Shown here: one piece after another, positions 1 to 5,630 of the stretch
How the letters are laid out: the number at the start of each line of letters is the position of its first letter
Numbering within the stretch: the stretch's first letter is position 1
DNA from: Bacteroidota bacterium
Lineage (GTDB): Bacteria; Bacteroidota; Bacteroidia; NS11-12g; UBA955
DNA length: 5,630 nt
Assembly: GCA_947450015.1 (NCBI GenBank)
Contig: CANFUB010000183.1
Span: forward strand, 1-5,630
Direction: 5' to 3'
The notes under the pieces: generated by a model
Databases searched by the model: none
Told to the model about the DNA's origin: nothing
Seen by the model: only the letters and a program-made list of their open reading frames with translations
Translations under genes and position numbers: made by a program

Positions 1-2195
1 AATGTGTGAACAGCAATTTGTTTTTATTCAAAGGCCATTACACCATACCATATGGTACAGTAAAAACTTATTATTGGAACTTAGACGGCACCTTTAAAAA
101 AGCTAGCATCGATACTTTTAAACGTTATAGTGATACAGGTGTGAAAAGCCTATCATTCATTGCCGAAAGCATTAATCAATGCAGAGATACCTCTTCTCTA
201 AAAATTTATTTACAACCGAAACCTAAAGCATTGTTTAGTATCAATGATTCCGGTCAATGCGAAAACGACAATCTTTTCAAATTCACAAATAACAGTCAGT
301 TTAGTTTTGGAAATCTTACCTACAATTGGAATTTTGGAGATGGCAACACTTCGGCCCAAACAAATCCGCAAAACAAATACGCACAACATGATACGTTGAC
401 CGTGCGCTTAATTGCCATTACCAATGTAAATTGTCAGGACACTGCCCTTCGCTCCCTTATTGTTTATCCTAAGCCTTTGCCGCAATTTAACCTCAGCGAC
501 TCTGATCAATGTTTAGATGGCAACAAATTTATCTTCAACAATAGCAGCCGAATTGCAAGTGGCAACCTTACCTACCTTTGGGAAACTGGCGACGGCTATC
601 AAGCTTTACAATTGAACACTGGTCATACCTATGCGAAAGAAGGTACTTACAAAATAAAGCTGCATGCAACTTCTGATTTTGGCTGCAAAGATTCTATTCA
701 ACATTTTGCGACTGTTCATCCAGAGCCTAAGGCCGATTTTAGTATCAACAATTTAAAACAATGTCAAAACAATCAGCAATTTACTTTCACAAATAAAAGT
801 CAATATACATTTGGTGCCTTAAGCTATGTTTGGCGCATGGGAGACGGCAACCAATTAAACACCAAAGATGTCAACTATCAATATGCTTCGCATGGCTTAA
901 AAACCATAGAACTAAAAGTAATGACAGACAAATTATGCAGTGACAGTATGAGTAAGCAGGTGCGTGTATATGCAAAACCGGTTGTAGCTTATGCCATCAA
1001 CGATACTGACCAATGTGTGAACAATCAAAATTTACAATTCAAAACGACAACTACAATTGCCGAAGGCAGTATTAAAAAACACTATTGGAATTTTGGTGAT
1101 GGGGTAAAAGACAGTGGCTTGACGGTAAGTCATTATTTCCAATACACCCAATTGTATGTTGTTACACTTATTGCCATAAGCGATAGTTTGTGTATTGACA
1201 GTGTAAAGAAAAACATTCGTATTTATCCAAAACCAAAAGCAGCTTTTAATATTAACGATACAGCGCAATGCTTAAAAAACAATAATTTTTTACTAACAGA
1301 TGGGTCAGTAGACATAAGTGGAATCAAAGATTATTTATGGAATATTGATTCAAAAAGGTTGGCATTCACATCGATTGTAAACCATCAATTCACAGATACT
1401 GGCTATAAGAAAATTAGCTTAACGATTAATTCAAACAATGGTTGCAGAGACACCACCGAGCGCATGGTTTATGTTAAGCGTCAACCAGATGCATCGTTTA
1501 CCAAATTAGCACCTTTTTATTGTGTAAATGGACCAATGGTGCCAATTGTTCCTAAAGAAAAAGGCGGTCAATTTTTTGGTAAAAACATGATCAACGATCA
1601 ATATGTTCCAACCAAATTATGGCGTGATACTGTGACCTATAAAATTGTGATCAATGGTTGTTCGGATAGCGTCACTTATACGACAGATGTGTTCCCTCCT
1701 CCAATTGTGAATTTAGGGAAAGATACCATACTCTGTAAGTTCGAATCAATTACTTTAAAAGCTAGTAATTGGAATTCTACTTATCAATGGAACAATACCT
1801 TCATGACGGATTCGACTCAGAAAATCACGAAAGCAGGCACTTATATTGTAAAAGTTACCAGCGTTTGTGGATCCACTAGCGATACCATTGTTGTGAATTT
1901 CCGCGACAACAATTGCAGATTCTTTATGCCATCTGCATTTACGCCAAATGCCGACGATAGAAATGAATATTTCAAACCGATTACCATCAATGTTCCAGAA
2001 TTAACCATGCGCATTTTCAACCGTTGGGGCGAAAAGATTTACGAAGGCGATATTAATTCACCAGGATGGGATGGTACCTTTAAAGGAGAGCCAGTTCAGC
2101 AAGATGTTTATGTTTGGCAAGTTGAATACCGATATCCTTTAGGCAATGGTTACATTAACCAATACGAAAACGGAACGTTAAACCTATTGCGATAA
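1..2195 (+). CDS. PKD-repeat surface/secreted protein with T9SS type B (CHU_C) C-terminal domain, 5'-truncated
   Basis: This is the C-terminal 730 residues of a large exported protein; the first whole codon is TGT at 3-5 (residue 1) and the stop is TAA at 2193-2195. The GTG at 6-8 is not the start. It reads as Val in a Cys-Val-Asn motif that recurs at 1014-1022 in a later repeat, and the preceding bases fit a Gln codon as in the other repeats, so the frame enters from outside. Order of domains: six PKD-like repeats (residues 1-506), a Gly-Gly-type Ig-like module (507-about 565), a second Ig-like module starting near Asn570-Leu571 (to about 635), then a CHU_C sorting domain (about 638-730). 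PKD repeats form beta-sandwich spacers common in adhesins and polymer-binding proteins. No catalytic domain is visible. T9SS export to the cell surface or medium is inferred from the C-terminus; an adhesin or matrix role is a guess from architecture. Confidence 0.93.
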   Translation, partial: CVNSNLFLFKGHYTIPYGTVKTYYWNLDGTFKKASIDTFKRYSDTGVKSLSFIAESINQCRDTSSLKIYLQPKPKALFSINDSGQCENDNLFKFTNNSQFSFGNLTYNWNFGDGNTSAQTNPQNKYAQHDTLTVRLIAITNVNCQDTALRSLIVYPKPLPQFNLSDSDQCLDGNKFIFNNSSRIASGNLTYLWETGDGYQALQLNTGHTYAKEGTYKIKLHATSDFGCKDSIQHFATVHPEPKADFSINNLKQCQNNQQFTFTNKSQYTFGALSYVWRMGDGNQLNTKDVNYQYASHGLKTIELKVMTDKLCSDSMSKQVRVYAKPVVAYAINDTDQCVNNQNLQFKTTTTIAEGSIKKHYWNFGDGVKDSGLTVSHYFQYTQLYVVTLIAISDSLCIDSVKKNIRIYPKPKAAFNINDTAQCLKNNNFLLTDGSVDISGIKDYLWNIDSKRLAFTSIVNHQFTDTGYKKISLTINSNNGCRDTTERMVYVKRQPDASFTKLAPFYCVNGPMVPIVPKEKGGQFFGKNMINDQYVPTKLWRDTVTYKIVINGCSDSVTYTTDVFPPPIVNLGKDTILCKFESITLKASNWNSTYQWNNTFMTDSTQKITKAGTYIVKVTSVCGSTSDTIVVNFRDNNCRFFMPSAFTPNADDRNEYFKPITINVPELTMRIFNRWGEKIYEGDINSPGWDGTFKGEPVQQDVYVWQVEYRYPLGNGYINQYENGTLNLLR
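3..1520 (+). repeat. Six tandem PKD-like protein repeats (84-85 residues each)
   Basis: Each unit opens with a Cys codon, at 3, 258, 510, 762, 1014 and 1269; the next Cys at 1521 begins a different domain. Units carry the PKD core Tyr-x-Trp-Asn-Phe-Gly-Asp-Gly (best in units 2 and 5, for example residues 109-114), a Tyr near position 41, a second Cys followed by Asp-Thr or Asp-Ser near position 59-60, and a Tyr-Pro-Lys-Pro-like linker. Unit 1 (Trp-Asn-Leu-Asp-Gly) and unit 6 (Trp-Asn-Ile-Asp-Ser) have lost the full core. The spacing is regular but the DNA of the units is well diverged, so this is an old array seen mainly at protein level. More repeats probably lie upstream of the window. Confidence 0.9.
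1914..2192 (+). other. Gliding-motility-associated C-terminal domain (CHU_C, T9SS type B sorting signal)
   Basis: Residues about 638-730 of the plus-strand protein match the CHU_C family pattern. Visible landmarks are Phe-Phe-Met-Pro-Ser-Ala-Phe-Thr-Pro-Asn (from residue 640), a Met-Arg-Ile-Phe-Asn-Arg-Trp-Gly-Glu motif, Gly-Trp-Asp-Gly-Thr, a Gln-Asp-Val-Tyr-Val-Trp segment, and a Gly-Thr-Leu-Asn-Leu-Leu C-terminal strand. In characterised Bacteroidota such domains direct proteins through T9SS, and type B substrates such as SprB depend on a partner of the PorP/SprF family. No such partner is present in the window. The domain is complete and ends at the natural C-terminus. Confidence 0.92.
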
Positions 2196-2237
2196 GAAAG
2201 CGGTTTGAAGGTTTTACAATTGAACTTTTTATTGCCA

Positions 2238-2346
2238 AAACCCCTTCTCTAGATTTATATAAAAAGCACTAAAGCCAACCGGCAAGTCGTTAGGCAACTT
2301 ACCGGATTGCTTAGCCTTAGTGTGGTGTGCGCTTTAAAAGGGGTTT
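2238..2346. repeat. Outer inverted repeat that competes with the terminator stem
   Basis: AAACCCCTT at 2238-2246 is exactly complementary to AAGGGGTTT at 2338-2346, which is also the left arm of the terminator stem. The outer pair would enclose the 56-bp hairpin, giving a nested structure of about 109 bases. The middle arm can therefore pair either with 2238-2246 or with 2357-2366, not both. The complementarity is seen directly; whether the alternative fold has any function is inference. Confidence 0.55.
2267..2322. repeat. 56-bp imperfect intergenic hairpin
   Basis: The outer arms CACTAA (2267-2272) and TTAGTG (2317-2322) pair perfectly. Pairing continues, with two mismatches, through 2274-2278 against 2311-2315. 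The right arm then has five unpaired bases (2306-2310), and CCGG (2279-2282) pairs with CCGG (2302-2305), followed after one mismatch by AAGT (2284-2287) with ACTT (2297-2300). The loop is nine bases (2288-2296). No T-tract follows directly on either strand, so by itself it is not a classical terminator. It could be a transcript 3'-end stabiliser, part of a composite terminator, or one copy of a dispersed palindromic repeat; this window alone cannot distinguish these. Confidence 0.7.
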
Positions 2347-2366
2347 GTATTGCTAGAAACCCCTTT
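2337..2366. terminator. Probable bidirectional terminator between convergent genes
   Basis: A perfect 10-bp inverted repeat, AAAGGGGTTT (2337-2346) and AAACCCCTTT (2357-2366), encloses a 10-base loop. It lies about 140 bases past the plus-strand stop and about 45 bases past the minus-strand stop. Read on the minus strand the stem ends in TTTT (2339-2336); on the plus strand it ends in TTT, so the T-tract is short both ways. The symmetry and the position between two convergent stops favour a shared terminator. It fits the minus-strand gene better, by distance and T-run. Confidence 0.65.
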
Positions 2367-2411
2367 ACATAGTACATTTATTAGTTAAAAGAACTTTAAG
2401 AAGACTCAATA

Positions 2412-5400
2412 TTAATTCATCAAGGTGATTTTATGGGTTGTTATACCTTGTATTGTTATAACCGTTACAAAATATACACCCATTGCATTTCCTGTTAAGT
2501 CAATTTGTTCGCTATATACTGCGTTATAAATCATTTTCCCTTCTGCATTTGCAATCAGAATTTGTGCACCAATTGAATTTTCTATTTTTATGGTGAGTGG
2601 ACCAATGGTTGGGTTCGGAAACACATTGGTACCTGGATTTTGATTTATTGTAAGTACATTGGTTGATTTAAAGGACGTGCAAATGAAAGATTCGGAGAAG
2701 GCTGTGCAGGTGCCATTGGAAACCCTAACCGTATACTCGCCATTCTCAGTCATTTTGTATTGAGCTTGGGTTGCTCCTGAAATTTCAACACCATTTAAAT
2801 ACCATTGTACGTTCGTTTTTACATTGCAGGTTAATGTGTTCTGACTAACTGTAATAATTGGAGTAGTAGGTATTGGATTTACAACCACAGTAATTGGATC
2901 GGAGGTATTTGAACAATTTTTATAATCGGTAATCGTTACTGTATAAATACCAGGGGCATCTACTAAAATATTTTGCACTTGTTCATTGTTATTCCATAAA
3001 TAGGCATTGGCTACGTTTGCACTCAAAACCACCGAGCCTCCTTCACAAAAGGTCGTTGGTCCATCGGGTGTAATAATAACTTTTGGCAAGCTGTTTACTT
3101 TTATTGTTAAAGGATATGAAATTGCTTTACAGCCATTGTTGTCTGTAATCAAAACTGCATAGACCCCTGCAGCACCAATACTTAATTCGGCTTTTGTTGA
3201 CATGGTATTCCATACATAAGCATTGTATGTACCAACGGATAATTTAACAGAGTCACCCTCACAAATTTCCGGTGATTTATTAGTTGCGATTGTAGGCCTA
3301 GCAGGCAAAGCATTTACTTTTACAACCGTTGGCAATGAGCTGGCAGTGCAGCCGTTTGAATCGACTGTTGTAACAGACATCACACCACTATTTTTTACAA
3401 CAATTGATGCATTTACATCTAAAGTATTCCAAGTATATTGTTTGGCGAACGAACTTTTTAAAATGACTGAATCGCCTTGGCAGAATGCAGTTGCGCTTAG
3501 TGGTGTAATAATTGGCACAATCGATTTATTGATTTGCACCTTAATGTTTTTTGCAGTTGCAGAACAGCCATTGCCATCTGTAACTTTAACATTATACAAT
3601 CCAGATTTTTTTGTGATTAATTGTTGTGTTGTTGCACCTGTATTCCAAAGATACGATTGCCCAATATTTGCGGTTAAAATTACCGAGTCACCATCGCATA
3701 AAACTGGCGATTGTTGCACTGTAATTTCAGCCAGTGGCAACTGGTTCATTTGCACAAAGGTGGTATTCGATTTTGCAGAACAGCCATTGGCATCGGTGAC
3801 ATAAACATCGAATTGCCCACTATTTTTTACAACTATTGAAGCAGTTGTTGCTTTTGAATTCCACAGGTAGCTTTTAGCACTACTAGCAGTTAAAGTTACT
3901 GAGTCACCTTCACAAAAAGTTGTAGAACCATTTGGCGTAATCACAGCAATCGGCAGCGGATTAACCTGCACATTGGTGTTACTTGATGTTGCAGAACAAT
4001 TGTTTTGGTCTGTAATGGTTACATTGTACAATCCACTAACTTTTATTTTGATACTAGCTGTTTGTTCTCCATTACTCCATAAATAAGCATTGGCAGCATT
4101 GGCTGTTAGTACCACAGAATCGCCATCGCAAAATGTTTGAGCACCACTGCTGGTTACCATGGCTAAAGGCAAACTATTTACAATCACATTTTGAATTGCC
4201 GAGGTATTCGAACAGCTATTAATATCTGTAATAATAACCGTATAGTTTCCGGTCTTATTAACAGTAATTGATTGCGTATTTTCGCCTGTACTCCAAAGAT
4301 AGGCATTGGCACTGTTTGCACTTAAAACAACTGAATCGCCTTGACAAAAGGTGGTAGGTTTACTTGCTGTTATTGTTGCAACAGGCAATTTATTAACTGT
4401 AACCGTAGTTGAAAAAGATGTATTTGCACAGCTGTTGTTATCAGTTATTTTCACAGAGAAATTACCACTTGTTTTCACCTTTATACTTTGTGTGTTTGCA
4501 CCTGTATTCCACAAATAAGCATTCGCTGCAGTTGCTGTTAGTACTACTGAATCACCTTGACAAAATGTTTTAGATCCGCTTGCAGCAATTGAAACTGAAG
4601 GCAATGCATTGACTGTAATACTTGCTGATGCAGAGGTACTAGAGCAGGTATTATTGTCGGTAATTTTCACAAAGAAATTACCACTAGATTTCACTTTAAC
4701 ACTTTGCGTGGTTGCACCATTGTTCCATAAATAGGCGTTTGATGAAGTTGCTGTTAGTGTTACTGAATCGCCTTGACAAAAGGTTTTTGATCCACTTGCA
4801 GTAATTGATACTGATGGCAATGCATTGACTGTAACACTTGTTGCTGAAGAGGTATTTGAACAACTGTTGTTATCCGTAATTTTTACAGAGAAGCTACCAC
4901 TTGCTTTTACCTTAATAGCTTGTGAAGTTGCTCCATTGCTCCATAAATAAGCATTCGCTGAAGTTGCGCTTAGTGTCACTGAATCGCCTTGGCAAAAAGT
5001 TTTAGCACCACTCGCTGAAATTGAAACTGAAGGCAATGCATTTACAGTTATATTGGTTGATGAAGAGGTATTTGAACAAGCATTGTTATCTGTAATTTTT
5101 ACAGAAAAGCTACCACTTGCTTTTACCTTGATTGCTTGAGTTGTTGCACCTGTATTCCATAAATAAGCATTCGCTGAAGTTGCGGTTAGTACTAATGAAT
5201 CGCCTTGACAAAAAGTTTTTGATGCACTCGCAGTAATTGATGCACTTGGCAAAATATTCACTGTCACACTGGTTGATGTTGATGTATTTGAACAGTTATT
5301 ATTGTCTGTAATTTTTACAGAGAAGCTACCACTTGCTTTTACTTTGATTGCTTGAGTTGTTGCACCTGTATTCCATAAATAAGCATTCGCTGAAGTTGCT

Positions 5401-5630
5401 GTTAGTACTACTGAATCGCCTTGACAAAATGTTTTAGCACCACTGGCTGAAATTGAAACTGAAGGCAATGCATTTACAGTTATATTGGTAGAGGCAGATG
5501 TATTTGAACAAGCATTGTTATCTGTAATTTTTACAGAGAAACTGCCACTTGCTTTTACCTTAATAGCTTGTGAAGTTGCTCCATTGCTCCATAAATAAGC
5601 ATTCCCTGAAGTTGCGCTTAGTGTCACTGA
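2412..5630 (-). CDS. Tandem Ig-like repeat protein with T9SS type A sorting domain, 5'-truncated
   Basis: This is the C-terminal 1072 residues of a large exported protein; the first whole codon is TCA at 5630-5628 (residue 1) and the stop is TAA at 2414-2412. The GTG at 5627-5625 is not the start: it is the Val of the Asp-Ser-Val motif found in every repeat, so the frame enters from beyond the window. Architecture: thirteen Ig-like repeats (residues 1-921, the first partial), a divergent Ig-like module (922-985) with a Trp-Tyr-Leu-Asn-Gly motif, a short linker, and a Por secretion tail (about 1002-1072). Residues are mainly Ser, Thr, Asn, Ala and Val, as in beta-sandwich stalks. No enzyme domain is visible. 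By family knowledge it should be exported by Sec and then T9SS and attached to, or released from, the cell surface; a stalk or adhesin role is inferred. It is convergent with the plus-strand gene, with 216 bp between the stops. Confidence 0.93.
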   Translation of the reverse strand, partial: SVTLSATSGNAYLWSNGATSQAIKVKASGSFSVKITDNNACSNTSASTNITVNALPSVSISASGAKTFCQGDSVVLTATSANAYLWNTGATTQAIKVKASGSFSVKITDNNNCSNTSTSTSVTVNILPSASITASASKTFCQGDSLVLTATSANAYLWNTGATTQAIKVKASGSFSVKITDNNACSNTSSSTNITVNALPSVSISASGAKTFCQGDSVTLSATSANAYLWSNGATSQAIKVKASGSFSVKITDNNSCSNTSSATSVTVNALPSVSITASGSKTFCQGDSVTLTATSSNAYLWNNGATTQSVKVKSSGNFFVKITDNNTCSSTSASASITVNALPSVSIAASGSKTFCQGDSVVLTATAANAYLWNTGANTQSIKVKTSGNFSVKITDNNSCANTSFSTTVTVNKLPVATITASKPTTFCQGDSVVLSANSANAYLWSTGENTQSITVNKTGNYTVIITDINSCSNTSAIQNVIVNSLPLAMVTSSGAQTFCDGDSVVLTANAANAYLWSNGEQTASIKIKVSGLYNVTITDQNNCSATSSNTNVQVNPLPIAVITPNGSTTFCEGDSVTLTASSAKSYLWNSKATTASIVVKNSGQFDVYVTDANGCSAKSNTTFVQMNQLPLAEITVQQSPVLCDGDSVILTANIGQSYLWNTGATTQQLITKKSGLYNVKVTDGNGCSATAKNIKVQINKSIVPIITPLSATAFCQGDSVILKSSFAKQYTWNTLDVNASIVVKNSGVMSVTTVDSNGCTASSLPTVVKVNALPARPTIATNKSPEICEGDSVKLSVGTYNAYVWNTMSTKAELSIGAAGVYAVLITDNNGCKAISYPLTIKVNSLPKVIITPDGPTTFCEGGSVVLSANVANAYLWNNNEQVQNILVDAPGIYTVTITDYKNCSNTSDPITVVVNPIPTTPIITVSQNTLTCNVKTNVQWYLNGVEISGATQAQYKMTENGEYTVRVSNGTCTAFSESFICTSFKSTNVLTINQNPGTNVFPNPTIGPLTIKIENSIGAQILIANAEGKMIYNAVYSEQIDLTGNAMGVYFVTVITIQGITTHKITLMN
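2415..2627 (-). other. Por secretion tail (T9SS type A C-terminal sorting domain)
   Basis: Residues about 1002-1072 show the standard pattern: Asn-Val-Phe-Pro-Asn-Pro-Thr at the start, Gly-Pro-Leu-Thr-Ile, an Ile-Leu-Ile-Ala-Asn-Ala-Glu-Gly-Lys strand, Ile-Asp-Leu-Thr-Gly, Met-Gly-Val-Tyr-Phe-Val-Thr-Val, and a final basic strand His-Lys-Ile-Thr-Leu-Met-Asn. In Porphyromonas gingivalis and Flavobacterium, tails of this family direct substrates to T9SS and are usually cleaved on the outside, often by a PorU-type sortase that attaches the protein to a surface lipid. The tail is intact and runs to the natural stop codon. Confidence 0.93.
2676..2867 (-). other. Divergent Ig-like module between the array and the sorting domain
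   Basis: Residues 922-985 do not follow the 72-residue pattern. They keep two Cys and a Gly-Glu-Tyr-Thr-Val-Arg-Val strand, with Gln-Trp-Tyr-Leu-Asn-Gly and Ile-Ser-Gly-Ala-Thr motifs typical of Ig-like modules often found just before Por tails in Bacteroidota surface proteins. The module is 64 residues long and probably acts as a membrane-proximal spacer. The fold assignment comes from motif resemblance only. Confidence 0.65.
2868..5630 (-). repeat. 216-bp tandem array: thirteen Ig-like units in the coding sequence
   Basis: From the N-proximal end the units lie at 5630-5463 (partial), 5462-5247, 5246-5031, 5030-4815, 4814-4599, 4598-4383, 4382-4167, 4166-3951, 3950-3735, 3734-3519, 3518-3303, 3302-3084 (73 residues) and 3083-2868. 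All other complete units are exactly 72 residues. Conserved landmarks in a unit are Phe-Cys-Gln-Gly-Asp-Ser-Val (Cys at 13), Ala-Tyr-Leu-Trp-Asn (Trp at 30), Ser-Gly-x-Phe/Tyr near 54-57, Ile-Thr-Asp-Asn-Asn-x-Cys (Cys at 57) and Val-Asn-x-Leu-Pro at the end. The first four units are very alike in DNA, and similarity falls steadily toward the C-terminus. The thirteenth has Gly for Asp in the Cys-x-Gly-Asp motif, and the tenth lacks the terminal Leu-Pro. The array continues beyond the window. Confidence 0.93.

Noticed and set aside
6..8. GTG as start codon of the plus-strand gene
   Set aside because: It encodes the Val after the conserved repeat Cys; the same Cys-Val-Asn codons occur in mid-protein at 1014-1022, and no signal peptide follows.
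1032..1268. Open frame of 78 codons on the minus strand within the PKD array
   Set aside because: It is antisense to a well-supported PKD unit, rich in Cys and aromatic residues as shadow frames often are, and shows no family signal.
2288..2296. GTTAGGC in the hairpin loop, matching the integron attC core consensus GTTRRRY
   Set aside because: A degenerate 7-mer is common by chance, there is no matching RYYYAAC partner at the other end of the hairpin, and no integrase or cassette layout is present.
2196..2411. The intergenic gap is exactly 216 bp, the same as the repeat unit
   Set aside because: Its sequence shows no resemblance to the repeat units in either orientation; the equal length appears to be coincidence.
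3223..3804. Open frame of 193 codons on the plus strand, antisense to repeat units 9-12
   Set aside because: It lies wholly within the clear minus-strand repeat gene, has no recognisable domain, and its openness follows from the regular repeat composition on the other strand.
4330..5430. TTGACA boxes on the plus strand at 216-bp multiples, resembling -35 promoter elements
   Set aside because: They are the reverse complement of the Cys-Gln codons in the repeat motif, and Bacteroidota primary promoters do not use the TTGACA consensus.
5625..5627. GTG as start codon of the minus-strand gene
   Set aside because: It is the Val of the Asp-Ser-Val motif present in every unit; no signal peptide follows and the repeat continues upstream in frame.
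2868..5630. Regular direct repeats considered as a CRISPR or satellite array
   Set aside because: The 216-bp units are coding throughout, stay in frame, and vary mainly in ways that preserve an Ig-like protein motif; there is no short-repeat and unique-spacer structure.

Overview
The window looks like a piece of a Bacteroidota chromosome (low GC, AT-rich intergenic DNA). The strongest evidence is protein-level: one gene ends in a gliding-motility-associated (CHU_C, type B) C-terminal domain and the other in a Por secretion tail (type A). Both are sorting signals of the type IX secretion system (T9SS), which is confined to this phylum and its close relatives. The sequence does not let me name a genus.

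Layout: two large convergent genes fill almost the whole window, and both are cut at their 5' ends by the window edges. On the plus strand, bases 1-2195 hold the last 730 codons of a PKD-repeat surface or secreted protein: six 84-85-residue PKD-like repeats, two different Ig-like modules, then the type B sorting domain. On the minus strand, bases 5630-2412 hold the last 1072 codons of an Ig-like repeat protein: thirteen tandem 72-residue (216 bp) units, one divergent Ig-like module, then the type A sorting domain. For both genes the apparent GTG start near the window edge is an internal valine codon of a repeat, so the true starts, signal peptides and promoters lie outside.

The 216 bp between the two stop codons holds a compact set of inverted repeats: a 56 bp imperfect hairpin, and three arms of one 9-10 bp sequence that allow two mutually exclusive stems. 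The last stem is a plausible bidirectional terminator for the convergent pair.

Both products are predicted to be exported by Sec, folded in the periplasm, carried across the outer membrane by T9SS, and then either anchored at the surface or released, probably as adhesin-like or matrix proteins. That role is inferred from domain architecture; no catalytic domain is visible. The most notable feature is the 216 bp array of the minus-strand gene. It is nearly homogeneous at the N-proximal end and increasingly diverged toward the C-terminus, with mosaic units that suggest continuing unequal recombination. I see no RNA gene, CRISPR array, insertion sequence or enzyme gene, and no clear sign of a wholly new system.
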